Shown here in pieces: positions 1-5,792 of a stretch of DNA of 5,792 nt. How positions within the stretch are numbered: the stretch's first letter is position 1; each line of letters begins with the position of its first letter. The notes under the pieces are model-generated. The model was not told the origin of the DNA and made no database searches. It saw nothing but the letters and a program-made list of their open reading frames with translations. The translations under genes were made by a program, and so were the position numbers. Source of the DNA: Gemmatimonadota bacterium (GTDB lineage Bacteria; Gemmatimonadota; Gemmatimonadetes; Gemmatimonadales; Gemmatimonadaceae); contig PLMM01000041.1 of assembly GCA_003142495.1 (NCBI GenBank), forward strand, positions 1 through 5,792, written 5' to 3'.

Positions 1-815
1 CCCGCGGCAACGAAGATCCCCCACAGCTCACCCATCCCCGGCACCAGCCACGCCGATGTCGTGCGCCATCCCTCGCGCAGTGTCGACGTGATCTCTCCGT
101 ACAGACTGATCTTCCGGATGGAGCTCGTCCCTCCGCTGTGCACCGTGCGCAGCACCCACGCACCCTGCAGGATGATCGCGGGTATTGTGGCCACGATCGC
201 GCGCTCGAGGCGCTGGCGCAGCGTCCCCGCGCGCGCGAGCTGCCAGAGCACGACGCCGCCGACCACCGAGATCCCTGCGTAACGCACGATACTCGCGCCT
301 CCCGCAAGCGTACCAGAGATGATCGGGCGATTCGGCGAGCGCACCATCGTCGCGAGCGCGAGCACGAGCAGCGCGATGAACAGCGGCTCGCTCAACACGC
401 TCTCGTGCACCTGCACGATCGCCGGCGTCACCATCACGAGCAGCCCAGCGACGATGCCCGCTCCGATGCCGGCGATGCTCCCCACGAGCCACACGATCAC
501 GGCGATCGACACGAGCGCCGCAACCGCGCCAATCGCGCGCGCCCCCGGTATCGCACCAAAGCCCGCGCGCTCGGCCGCCGCGATCGCGACGGGATAGCCG
601 GGAGGCCAGTGCGCGAGCGGCATCGTGCTGTCCGCGCTCGCCCAGTCGCGCTGCACATCGCGCAGCCTGCCGTCGTGCGCGAGCGTCGTTGCCGCGTGCA
701 GGTACGACATGCTGTCCGGATCGAGCCCAGGCCCAGCTCCCGATGTGATCCGCAGCGCACCCGCGAAGGCGACGGCGCCGAGCGCGAGTGCCGGTAACGT
801 CCGCATCATCCGCAT
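1..815 (-). CDS. GT-C family membrane glycosyltransferase (ArnT/PMT-like), N-terminal part, runs off left edge
   Basis: The minus-strand frame is open from 815 to the window edge: 271 residues with no stop, C-terminus missing. Likely role: transfer of a sugar from a polyprenyl-phosphate donor on the outer face of the membrane. Seen: a first hydrophobic segment at residues 6-23, then a long non-membrane loop with D32 and D34 (DPDSMSY), where GT-C enzymes carry their catalytic acidic residue. PPGYP follows at 71-75. Further hydrophobic segments lie near 93-112, 116-135, 143-158, 165-192 and 206-221. An acidic ESVLSEP motif (138-144) and R178-Y179 resemble later GT39/RgtA-like motifs. An in-frame TAG at 819-821 makes the ATG at 815 the first possible start; ATGs at 809 and 806 are alternatives. 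No Shine-Dalgarno is visible, consistent with a leaderless start. The acceptor (lipid A, protein or glycan) cannot be told. The gene diverges from the kinase. Confidence 0.8.
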   Translation of the reverse strand, partial: MRMMRTLPALALGAVAFAGALRITSGAGPGLDPDSMSYLHAATTLAHDGRLRDVQRDWASADSTMPLAHWPPGYPVAIAAAERAGFGAIPGARAIGAVAALVSIAVIVWLVGSIAGIGAGIVAGLLVMVTPAIVQVHESVLSEPLFIALLVLALATMVRSPNRPIISGTLAGGASIVRYAGISVVGGVVLWQLARAGTLRQRLERAIVATIPAIILQGAWVLRTVHSGGTSSIRKISLYGEITSTLREGWRTTSAWLVPGMGELWGIFVAA

Positions 816-821
816 TCGCTA

Positions 822-850
822 ATGATACGTGGGGCGGATGCCGCCGTCAC
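822..850 (-). promoter_or_regulatory. candidate sigma70-like promoter giving a leaderless glycosyltransferase mRNA
   Basis: Read on the minus strand, GTGACG (850-845, 4/6 to TTGACA) is followed by a 17-nt spacer and TATCAT (827-822, 5/6 to TATAAT). Transcription would start about 7 nt downstream, at or next to the A of the ATG at 815. This matches the lack of any ribosome binding site there. The spacer contains a perfect GGCGG-ATG-CCGCC dyad (833-845) that could be a repressor site or chance in GC-rich DNA. This is inferred from motif match only. Confidence 0.4.
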
Positions 851-886
851 AGGCGCATTGCGAAGGCTAGATTGTGCCGGAAACGC

Positions 887-915
887 TTGCCGCCTCCCCT
901 CGTGGCGCCTAAGAT
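887..915 (+). promoter_or_regulatory. candidate sigma70-like promoter of the kinase gene
   Basis: TTGCCG (887-892, 4/6) is followed by exactly 17 nt and TAAGAT (910-915, 4/6). The predicted transcription start is near 922, leaving a leader of about 33 nt before the ATG at 955. The two divergent -35 boxes are 36 bp apart, so one regulator bound between them could affect both genes. The spacer carries a GGCGCC hexamer palindrome (904-909), which is probably uninformative. Only motif match and spacing support this site. Confidence 0.4.
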
Positions 916-941
916 AGCGAGTCAGGCTACCCATCTCTCGC

Positions 942-945
942 AAGG
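942..945 (+). promoter_or_regulatory. ribosome binding site of the kinase gene
   Basis: AAGG lies 9 nt upstream of the ATG at 955. It supports that start, which also leaves a normal short N-terminal tail of about 24 residues before the first kinase strand (YQIDREIG). Confidence 0.5.
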
Positions 946-954
946 CCGGCTCAC

Positions 955-3900
955 ATGTCCGACGACGCGGAGCCGGCGGACCCTCTCTCCTCATCTCGCG
1001 AGCAGGGAGCGGTCATCGCCGGACGCTACCAGATCGACAGAGAGATCGGCCGTGGCGGGATGGCCACCGTTTACCTCGCGCACGACATCCGGCACGATCG
1101 CCAGGTCGCGCTCAAGTTCATCCATGCCGAAGTAGCCGACGGCCAGGCGACCGAGCGCTTTCGCCGCGAGATCGCGCTGCTCGCGCGCCTCCAGCATCCG
1201 CACATCCTCCCGCTCTACGATTCGGGCGAGTGGGAGGGCGCGCTCTTCTACGTGATGCCGTACATCGCCGGCGAGTCGCTGCGCGGTCGCATCAAGCGCG
1301 AGAGCCAGCTGCCGGTCGACGAGGCGATCCGCCTCGCGCGCGAGGTCGCGGATGCGCTCGCGTACGCGCACGCGCACGACGTCATCCATCGCGACATCAA
1401 GCCGGAGAACATCCTCCTCTCCGAAGGACACGCACTCGTCGGCGACTTCGGAATCGCGCACGCCGTGAGCCGCGCGGGCGGCCGCCGTCTCACCGACGCC
1501 GGCTTTGCGATCGGGACGCTCTCCTACATGAGCCCCGAGCAGGGCTCCGCCGATCCCATCGACGGCCGCAGCGATTTGTACAGCCTCGGCTGCGTCGTCT
1601 ACGAGATGCTCACCGGCAAGGTGCCCTTCAGCGGCCCCACGGCGATCGCAATTCTCGCGCAGCGCTTCGGCGCGCCCGCCGCGCCGATGCGGCAGAAGCG
1701 CGCCGAGATTCCGCAGGCGGTCGACGCGGCGGTGCAGAAGGCGATCGCGCCGATTCCCGCGAATCGCTTTCAGAACATGACCGAATTCTCCTCCGCGCTC
1801 GCGAGCGCCGAGGATTCGAGTGCATCGCGCGCGAACGCAAAGCTCGTGATTCCCCCGATCTGGCGCTGGAGCGCGGCGGTGCTCGGGCTCGGCGCACTCG
1901 CCGCGCTGTTCTTCGCCTTCAAGCCTGCCCCGCTCGATCCGGACCTGTACGTGGTGCTCCCCTTCGTGCACCGCGCGAATGCGGCGCCGCAGCTGCTCGA
2001 TGGCGACAACTGCCAGCAGCTGCTGTACGAGGCGTTCGGCCGCTGGAACGGCATCACGCTGGTAGACGACATGCGCGCGCACGATGCGCGCGCGCGTGTG
2101 AACGCCGCGGCGCTCTCGCTCAAGGACGCGCTGCGCACGGCGCGATCGCTGCGCGCAGGGCGCATGGCCTGGGGCGAGGTTTGGCAGGCGCGCGGGAACA
2201 TCGATGTGCGCGGGCTGATCTACGACGTGCGCACGGAGAAGCCGGTGAAGCAATACACGGTGACTCTGCGCTCCGACCTGGGCGATGCCGAGCGGCGTTT
2301 CGACGAGCTGGCCGACACGCTGCTCGTTCCAGTTGCGGCGTTCGGTCGCGCGACGCTCCCCTTCAGCTCCGACGGCGTACGCGGGTCGCGCTCGATCCCC
2401 GCGCTCACCACGTACTTTCGCGCACACGAGGCGCTGGCCGCGTGGCAGCTCGACAGCGCTGAGGCGCTCTTCCGCGAGGCGATCGATCTCGACCCCGACT
2501 ACCCGCACGCGAACTACTGGCTCGCGCAGGTGATGGCGTGGCGCGGCGATACGGATCCCGCGCAGTGGCAGCCGAGCGCGCAGCGGGCGGTGGCGAAGTC
2601 GTCGCGGCTCTCAGCGCGCGACAGCACGCTCGCCGCGGCGCTGCTCGACATGTCGGAAGGACGCTTCGCGGACGCGTGCGCGCGCTACGAGCACATGCGC
2701 GCGGGAAAAGACTCGCTCGACTTTTCAGTGTGGTACGGGCTCGGCGACTGCCGCGCACGCGACACGGTGATCGTGAAGTCGGCGGCGAGTCCGTCCGGAT
2801 ACAACTTCCGCAGCGGCTACGAGAGCGCGATTCGGGCGTACATGAAGGCGCTCACGTTGGTACCCACTGCGCATTTGACGTTCGCGGGCATCGGCTTCGA
2901 TCGGTTGGCAGGGCTGCTCTACACGCAGAGCTCCGAGCTGCGACGCGGTGCGATCGCGTCGGACAGCGCGATCTGGGCCGCGTATCCAGCGGTCGTAAAC
3001 GATACGCTCGCCTTCGTGCCCTATCCGTACGCGGACATCGCGACGGGGAAGGTGAACCGCCCGCCCTCCGCGCCCGCCGCCGTCGCGCGAAACCGCGTGA
3101 CACTCGAGCGGCTCGCCTCGGGATGGACGGTCGCGCTTCCGCGCAGCGCCTCGGCGTTCGAGGCACTCGCGCGCGCGCTCGAGCTCGAAGGCCGGCTCGG
3201 CGTCGCCGGAGCGCAGGACAGCTCCGCTCTTTCCGCGCTCGGCCACGCACGCGCACTCGCGACGGAAGCCGTCGATCAGCGCCGACTGGGGATCATGGCC
3301 ACGCGACTGCTCGTCGTCTCTGGGAATTTCGAAGGAGCACGCGCGCTCGCCGATTCCATTCTGAGCGGAGCGCCCGCGACAACTCCGGCGGAGGCAGATG
3401 CGCTCAAGGCGGTGGCCGCACTTACCGGTCGCGTGCAGCGGACCATCGAGCTCCTGCGCACCGAGGCGCCAACCGTGCGCTTCATCTCGATGACGAACCA
3501 TCTCGTCCAGCCGCCGACTCCGGTGGCGGAGCTCGCGCGCGTGCTGCTCGGCTATGCGTCGCTCGGCGCGCCGCTCGACAGCATCATTGCCGGGAAGCAG
3601 CACGTCGATCGCGCCATCGACAGCTACGTGCAGAGTGACTCGCGCGCGATGATGCACGAGGCCGTGCTCAACATGCCGCTCACACTCGCATACCCAGTGG
3701 CGCCGGCGCTCTCGCTGCAGCGCGCGGGAGGCGGAGGCGACTATCTCCTCGACATTCAACGCGCGGCGAGCAAGCACGACACGGTATCGGTGCACGCGCA
3801 GCTGAGCGCCGTCGCGAAGCTGCGGGCGCTCGGCCGCCCCGGCGAGCTGTCCATCTACCTGACCTACCAGGAGGCGTGGCTCCTCCTGCAAGTGGGCGAC

Positions 3901-4161
3901 ACCGCAGGGGCGGCACGACAGCTCGACGCGTCGCTCACAGCGCTGCCGACGTTGAATTCGTATCTCCTGGATCACGTGCAGGACGCGGCCTTCGTGGTTC
4001 GCGCGATGGTGCTCCGCAGCGACATCGCGGCGAACGGCGGCGATCAGCGCACGGCGCAGAAGTGGGGACGGGCCGTATCACAGCTGTGGGCGGGTGCGGA
4101 CGCCCCCTTGCAGAGCGAGGTCGCGCGCATGCGCGAGCGCGCGACGAGTGGAATACGATAG
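955..4161 (+). CDS. transmembrane Ser/Thr protein kinase (Hanks/PknB type) with large extracytoplasmic TolB-like and TPR region
   Basis: This 1068-residue kinase should phosphorylate Ser/Thr on cytoplasmic proteins in response to a signal outside the membrane. The kinase domain (about 25-285) has all key elements: glycine loop GRGGMATV (32-39), Lys54 in VALK, helix-C Glu72, HRD with catalytic Asp147, Lys149, Asn152, DFG (164-166), SPE (193-195) and Asp207. It is an RD kinase, so activation-loop phosphorylation is likely; T180, T188 and S190 are candidates. One membrane span follows (about 303-322). Residues 329-458 look like a TolB-N/CsgG-type alpha/beta domain (inferred from strand pattern: LYVVLPF, GEVW, VRGLIYDV). 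A recognisable TPR lies at 487-531 and another TPR-like unit at 972-998; between them are degenerate helices. There are no PASTA repeats. C575 and C599 could pair outside the cell. It heads a probable operon. Signal and substrates are unknown. Confidence 0.95.
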   Translation: MSDDAEPADPLSSSREQGAVIAGRYQIDREIGRGGMATVYLAHDIRHDRQVALKFIHAEVADGQATERFRREIALLARLQHPHILPLYDSGEWEGALFYVMPYIAGESLRGRIKRESQLPVDEAIRLAREVADALAYAHAHDVIHRDIKPENILLSEGHALVGDFGIAHAVSRAGGRRLTDAGFAIGTLSYMSPEQGSADPIDGRSDLYSLGCVVYEMLTGKVPFSGPTAIAILAQRFGAPAAPMRQKRAEIPQAVDAAVQKAIAPIPANRFQNMTEFSSALASAEDSSASRANAKLVIPPIWRWSAAVLGLGALAALFFAFKPAPLDPDLYVVLPFVHRANAAPQLLDGDNCQQLLYEAFGRWNGITLVDDMRAHDARARVNAAALSLKDALRTARSLRAGRMAWGEVWQARGNIDVRGLIYDVRTEKPVKQYTVTLRSDLGDAERRFDELADTLLVPVAAFGRATLPFSSDGVRGSRSIPALTTYFRAHEALAAWQLDSAEALFREAIDLDPDYPHANYWLAQVMAWRGDTDPAQWQPSAQRAVAKSSRLSARDSTLAAALLDMSEGRFADACARYEHMRAGKDSLDFSVWYGLGDCRARDTVIVKSAASPSGYNFRSGYESAIRAYMKALTLVPTAHLTFAGIGFDRLAGLLYTQSSELRRGAIASDSAIWAAYPAVVNDTLAFVPYPYADIATGKVNRPPSAPAAVARNRVTLERLASGWTVALPRSASAFEALARALELEGRLGVAGAQDSSALSALGHARALATEAVDQRRLGIMATRLLVVSGNFEGARALADSILSGAPATTPAEADALKAVAALTGRVQRTIELLRTEAPTVRFISMTNHLVQPPTPVAELARVLLGYASLGAPLDSIIAGKQHVDRAIDSYVQSDSRAMMHEAVLNMPLTLAYPVAPALSLQRAGGGGDYLLDIQRAASKHDTVSVHAQLSAVAKLRALGRPGELSIYLTYQEAWLLLQVGDTAGAARQLDASLTALPTLNSYLLDHVQDAAFVVRAMVLRSDIAANGGDQRTAQKWGRAVSQLWAGADAPLQSEVARMRERATSGIR

Positions 4162-4184
4162 CGCGCCGGAGCGACCAGGCGCGC
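4161..4184 (+). promoter_or_regulatory. GC-only hairpin between kinase stop and next ribosome binding site
   Basis: GCGCGCC (4161-4167) and GGCGCGC (4178-4184) form a perfect 7-bp stem around a 10-nt loop. The stem begins on the last base of the kinase stop codon and ends 10 nt before the next Shine-Dalgarno. There is no U-rich run after it (the sequence continues CATACTTT), so it is not a standard intrinsic terminator. It may be an RNA processing or attenuation element, or protect the downstream message. GC-rich sequence makes chance stems fairly common. Confidence 0.4.
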
Positions 4185-4194
4185 CATACTTTGG

Positions 4195-4201
4195 AAAGGA
4201 G
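4195..4201 (+). promoter_or_regulatory. strong ribosome binding site before a triple ATG
   Basis: AAAGGAG is the best Shine-Dalgarno in the window. Measured from its last G, the three consecutive in-frame ATGs lie 3, 6 and 9 nt downstream (4205, 4208, 4211). The spacing favours 4208 or 4211 over the first ATG. Confidence 0.75.
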
Positions 4202-4204
4202 TAG

Positions 4205-4990
4205 ATGATGATGATTTTGAACGCGACGCGGGCGCGCGAATTCGCGCAGCGCCTCGTCCTGCTCGCTACACTCGGCACTGCGTCGTGGGGATGTCCCCAC
4301 GGCGGAACGAACAATCCGAACGAGCTGCTCTACGTGCACGGTCGCATCCATGTCGACAAGGAAACCGCGGCCCGCTGGGATGCCGCGGAGCAGGCCGTCG
4401 CGGCGGAGGGCGAGCGCATCCAGCCGATTCCCGCGGACGACAGGAATCCATCGGTCGTGCCATTCACCGGCGATACGCGCGCGACGCTCGCGACGCTCGC
4501 GGCGCTCGCGGCGCTCAAGCCGAGCGAGCGACACGGCGCAACGGACAAGCGCTTGCTCTCCGTGCTGAGCAACGATCGCGCGGGCAAGAAGGTTTTTCAG
4601 TCGTCCGGAGTCGTCGCGCAAATCACTCTTGTCAAGGGAAGCGAGTACAAGAGCGAGGCACACTTTCGCAAAGGGTGGCTTCCAATGGCCATCGTCGTGC
4701 TGCCGGATACATTCCCGGCCGGCACCGTGGTCTATCCGAAGCTCAAGCTCCACGGCGGCACGAGCTGGATCTACGTTCACGAAGAGTCGCCATCGAAGTG
4801 GGGGGCAGCCCTCGTGCGCATCGTCAACGGAAAGGTCGAGCAGGATTCTCTGGACATTACGGTCGCCAGCGACGACAGCCTCGAGCCGGTGATCGGCGCG
4901 CGCTTCGTCTGGGAAGACGATGACGAATCGATCTGGGGTTACTGCGCCGGCAACTGCTGCAAGATCGGCACGACGCAAGCCGCACACTGA
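4205..4990 (+). CDS. unrecognised exported protein, possible lipoprotein, with Cys-rich C-terminus
   Basis: This 261-residue protein matches no family I recognise. The N-terminus has charged residues (R9, R11, R16), a hydrophobic stretch (17-28) and Cys30 in TASWGC. That is signal-peptide-like, but the lipobox is poor (Ser at -3, Trp at -2), so lipidation is uncertain; cleavage by signal peptidase I is also possible. Residues 45-125 look helical and contain an Ala/Thr-Leu tandem repeat (93-104). Residues 135-245 alternate hydrophobic and polar residues, with many Val, Ile, Trp and Tyr, and suggest a beta-rich domain (LPMAIVVLP, SWIYVHE, RFVWED). An acidic patch EDDDE (237-241) precedes a C-terminal motif with Cys247, Cys251 and Cys252. 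The start may be 4208 or 4211 on ribosome-site spacing. It lies 43 nt after the kinase and is probably co-transcribed. A role as outer partner of the kinase is only a guess. Confidence 0.85.
   Translation: MMMILNATRAREFAQRLVLLATLGTASWGCPHGGTNNPNELLYVHGRIHVDKETAARWDAAEQAVAAEGERIQPIPADDRNPSVVPFTGDTRATLATLAALAALKPSERHGATDKRLLSVLSNDRAGKKVFQSSGVVAQITLVKGSEYKSEAHFRKGWLPMAIVVLPDTFPAGTVVYPKLKLHGGTSWIYVHEESPSKWGAALVRIVNGKVEQDSLDITVASDDSLEPVIGARFVWEDDDESIWGYCAGNCCKIGTTQAAH
4481..4516 (+). repeat. four in-frame 9-bp tandem repeats
   Basis: Two copies of GCGACGCTC are followed by two of GCGGCGCTC, without interruption. They encode Ala-Thr-Leu twice and Ala-Ala-Leu twice (residues 93-104). Because the unit is a multiple of three, slippage would change length without breaking the frame. 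Confidence 0.9.
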
Positions 4991-5034
4991 TCAGCTGTTG
5001 CAATCTTCTCTTCTCCGCGAACGCAAACGATTTC

Positions 5035-5045
5035 CCTGACTCAGG
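5035..5045. promoter_or_regulatory. perfect 11-bp palindrome overlapping the DUF937 ribosome binding site
   Basis: CCTGA-C-TCAGG is a perfect dyad with 5-bp arms and a single central base. Its right arm contains AGG (5043-5045), the only Shine-Dalgarno-like bases before the ATG at 5052 (6-nt spacing). A bound protein could affect transcription or translation. A one-base loop cannot form an RNA hairpin without opening inner pairs, so a DNA or dimer site is the more natural reading. It may also be chance. Confidence 0.35.
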
Positions 5046-5051
5046 CAATTC

Positions 5052-5612
5052 ATGTCTCTTCTCGACATAGTGCAGCAGAAGCTCGGCCCCGAGCAGATCC
5101 AGCAGATCAGCCAGCACCTCGGCATCGATCCCGCGACGACGAGCAACGCGATCGCCGCTGCGCTCCCAATGATCGTCGGCGGCATGGCGCACACCGCGCA
5201 GCAGCCCGGCGGCGCGAGCGCGATCCAGAGCGCCGTCGATGACCACGGCGCCGGCGGAATTCTCGGCAGCCTCGGCGGCTTGGGTGGACTCGCTGGAATG
5301 CTCGGCGGGGCGACGAGCGGCACGAGCGGCGGCGGCGGTCTGCTCGGCAGCATTCTCGGCCAGCACAGCGCGACGGTACAAAACGGAGTGCAAACCGCCT
5401 CCGGACTCGATGCGACGAAGGTACAGAGCCTGCTCGCGATGCTCGCGCCGATCGTGATGGCCGCGCTCGCACAGCACTCGGCGTCGCAGCCATCGTCGGG
5501 GAGCTCCGGTGGGATCGGAAGCATCCTGCAGCAGGCGGCGGCCGCCGCGCAAAACAACAGCGGATCGTCACAAGTGGGCGGAGTGTTGGGACAGATTCTC
5601 GGCAAGTTGTAA
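5052..5612 (+). CDS. DUF937 family protein
   Basis: This 186-residue protein has the full pattern of DUF937, a widespread bacterial family of unknown function; no enzyme activity is known to me. An N-terminal helical part (1-50) carries the typical SLLDIVQQKLG opening and the GIDPATT...ALPMIVGGMA segment. Next come QPGGASAIQSAV and a glycine-rich stretch (66-103). A second helical part has GLDATKVQSLLAMLAPIVMAAL (118-139), which resembles residues 24-46 and suggests two related helical units. The tail is Gln/Ser/Ala-rich and ends in GGVLGQILGKL. There is no signal peptide or clear membrane span, so it is probably cytoplasmic. The start has only a weak AGG at 5043-5045, but the N-terminal match to the family supports it. 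It sits 61 nt after the preceding gene and 15 nt before the next, probably within one operon. Confidence 0.9.
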   Translation: MSLLDIVQQKLGPEQIQQISQHLGIDPATTSNAIAAALPMIVGGMAHTAQQPGGASAIQSAVDDHGAGGILGSLGGLGGLAGMLGGATSGTSGGGGLLGSILGQHSATVQNGVQTASGLDATKVQSLLAMLAPIVMAALAQHSASQPSSGSSGGIGSILQQAAAAAQNNSGSSQVGGVLGQILGKL

Positions 5613-5627
5613 CGGCCGCCGATCTCG

Positions 5628-5792
5628 ATGAGTATCGTCGTGAAGGGGGCGCTCTTCGTCATCGTCGCTGCGTGCATCGCGGCGATCATGTTGCGGCGCA
5701 CGCGCGGCTCGAGCGCCGATCCCGAGATAACGGGCTCCGTCACCTCGGAGCACGGCGAGATTGCGGCGCTCGACGCACTGCGCAAAGCGGGC
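5628..5792 (+). CDS. N-terminus of a membrane-anchored protein, possibly RraB-like, runs off right edge
   Basis: The frame is open from the ATG at 5628 to the window edge: 55 residues, C-terminus missing. It is in the same frame as the DUF937 gene, whose TAA is at 5610-5612. No other start codon lies between them, so 5628 is the first possible start; there is no clear ribosome binding site, and translational coupling over the 15-nt gap is likely. Residues 4-22 (VKGALFVIVAACIAAIMLR region) form one hydrophobic segment followed by RRTR, a typical inner-membrane anchor or uncleaved signal. The end of the visible part, GEIAALDALRKAG, resembles the first helix of proteins of the ribonuclease E inhibitor RraB domain family. 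That match is from memory over about 13 residues and is weak. It could equally be an unrelated membrane protein. Confidence 0.65.
   Translation, partial: MSIVVKGALFVIVAACIAAIMLRRTRGSSADPEITGSVTSEHGEIAALDALRKAG

Noticed and set aside
138..797. A 219-codon plus-strand frame opposite the glycosyltransferase
   Set aside because: His/Arg/Asp-rich with no domain. The opposite strand gives a polytopic membrane protein with GT-C motifs.
1230..2462. A 410-codon plus-strand frame inside the kinase gene
   Set aside because: Out of frame with intact kinase motifs, and the product is a low-complexity Arg/Ala-rich sequence.
991..2508. A 505-codon open frame on the minus strand opposite the kinase
   Set aside because: It lies across the conserved kinase domain, membrane span and outer domain. 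Its translation is Arg/Glu/Ala-rich with no recognisable motif. Long shadow frames are expected in such GC-rich DNA.
2538..3975. Further long overlapping frames on both strands (2538-3638 plus, 2725-3975 minus)
   Set aside because: Arg/Ala-rich shadows of the TPR-like region, with no ribosome sites or domains. The kinase frame has continuous helical repeat character here.
4161..4190. Intrinsic terminator after the kinase
   Set aside because: The stem is good but no U-tract follows, and a strong ribosome site lies directly downstream.
4185..4190. CATACT as a -10 box for the exported-protein gene
   Set aside because: The matching -35 position is CGCGCC, which has no resemblance to the consensus, and the site would start transcription at the ribosome binding site.
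3935..4987. A 350-codon minus-strand frame across the kinase end and the exported-protein gene
   Set aside because: The plus-strand gene has a strong ribosome site, a signal-like N-terminus and sensible composition; the antisense product has none of these.
4998..5031. Promoter before the DUF937 gene starting from TTGCAA (4998-5003)
   Set aside because: No acceptable -10 box lies 16-18 nt downstream; the nearest candidate, AACGAT (5026-5031), is 22 nt away.
4991..5785. A 264-codon minus-strand frame opposite the DUF937 gene and its neighbour
   Set aside because: The DUF937 match on the plus strand is clear. The antisense product is Ser/Ala/Pro/Cys-rich and reflects the Gly/Gln-rich coding on the other strand.

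Overview
The window is GC-rich bacterial DNA, dense with GCG/CGC codons. Genes are tightly packed and no RNA gene, insertion sequence or CRISPR array is visible. A Hanks-type Ser/Thr kinase with one membrane span and a very large extracytoplasmic TPR-like region, followed by a DUF937 protein and proteins of unknown function, would fit Gemmatimonadota or a neighbouring phylum such as Acidobacteriota. That placement is inferred from gene content and composition; there is no phylogenetic marker in the window.

Layout. Positions 1-815 (minus strand) hold the N-terminal 271 residues of a polytopic GT-C-type membrane glycosyltransferase, which runs off the left edge. Positions 816-954 are a compact divergent intergenic region with a candidate promoter for each side; the minus-strand promoter would give a leaderless mRNA. 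Positions 955-4161 (plus) encode a 1068-residue transmembrane Ser/Thr kinase. After a 43-nt gap containing a GC hairpin and a strong ribosome binding site comes 4205-4990 (plus), an unrecognised exported protein, possibly a lipoprotein, with a Cys-rich C-terminus. After 61 nt, 5052-5612 (plus) encodes a DUF937 protein. Fifteen nt later a new membrane-anchored gene starts at 5628 and runs off the right edge.

How the genes may work together. The four plus-strand genes have short gaps (43, 61 and 15 nt) and no convincing intrinsic terminator between them, so one transcript led by the kinase promoter is plausible. The kinase presumably senses an envelope state through its outer region and phosphorylates cytoplasmic targets. 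The exported Cys-rich protein made directly after it is the nearest candidate partner on the outer side of the membrane, but this rests on position alone. The glycosyltransferase is transcribed away from the kinase and shares only the intergenic control region. I see no clear evidence of a defence or mobile system. The most open items are the unrecognised Cys-rich protein, the leaderless promoter and the small dyads at gene junctions.
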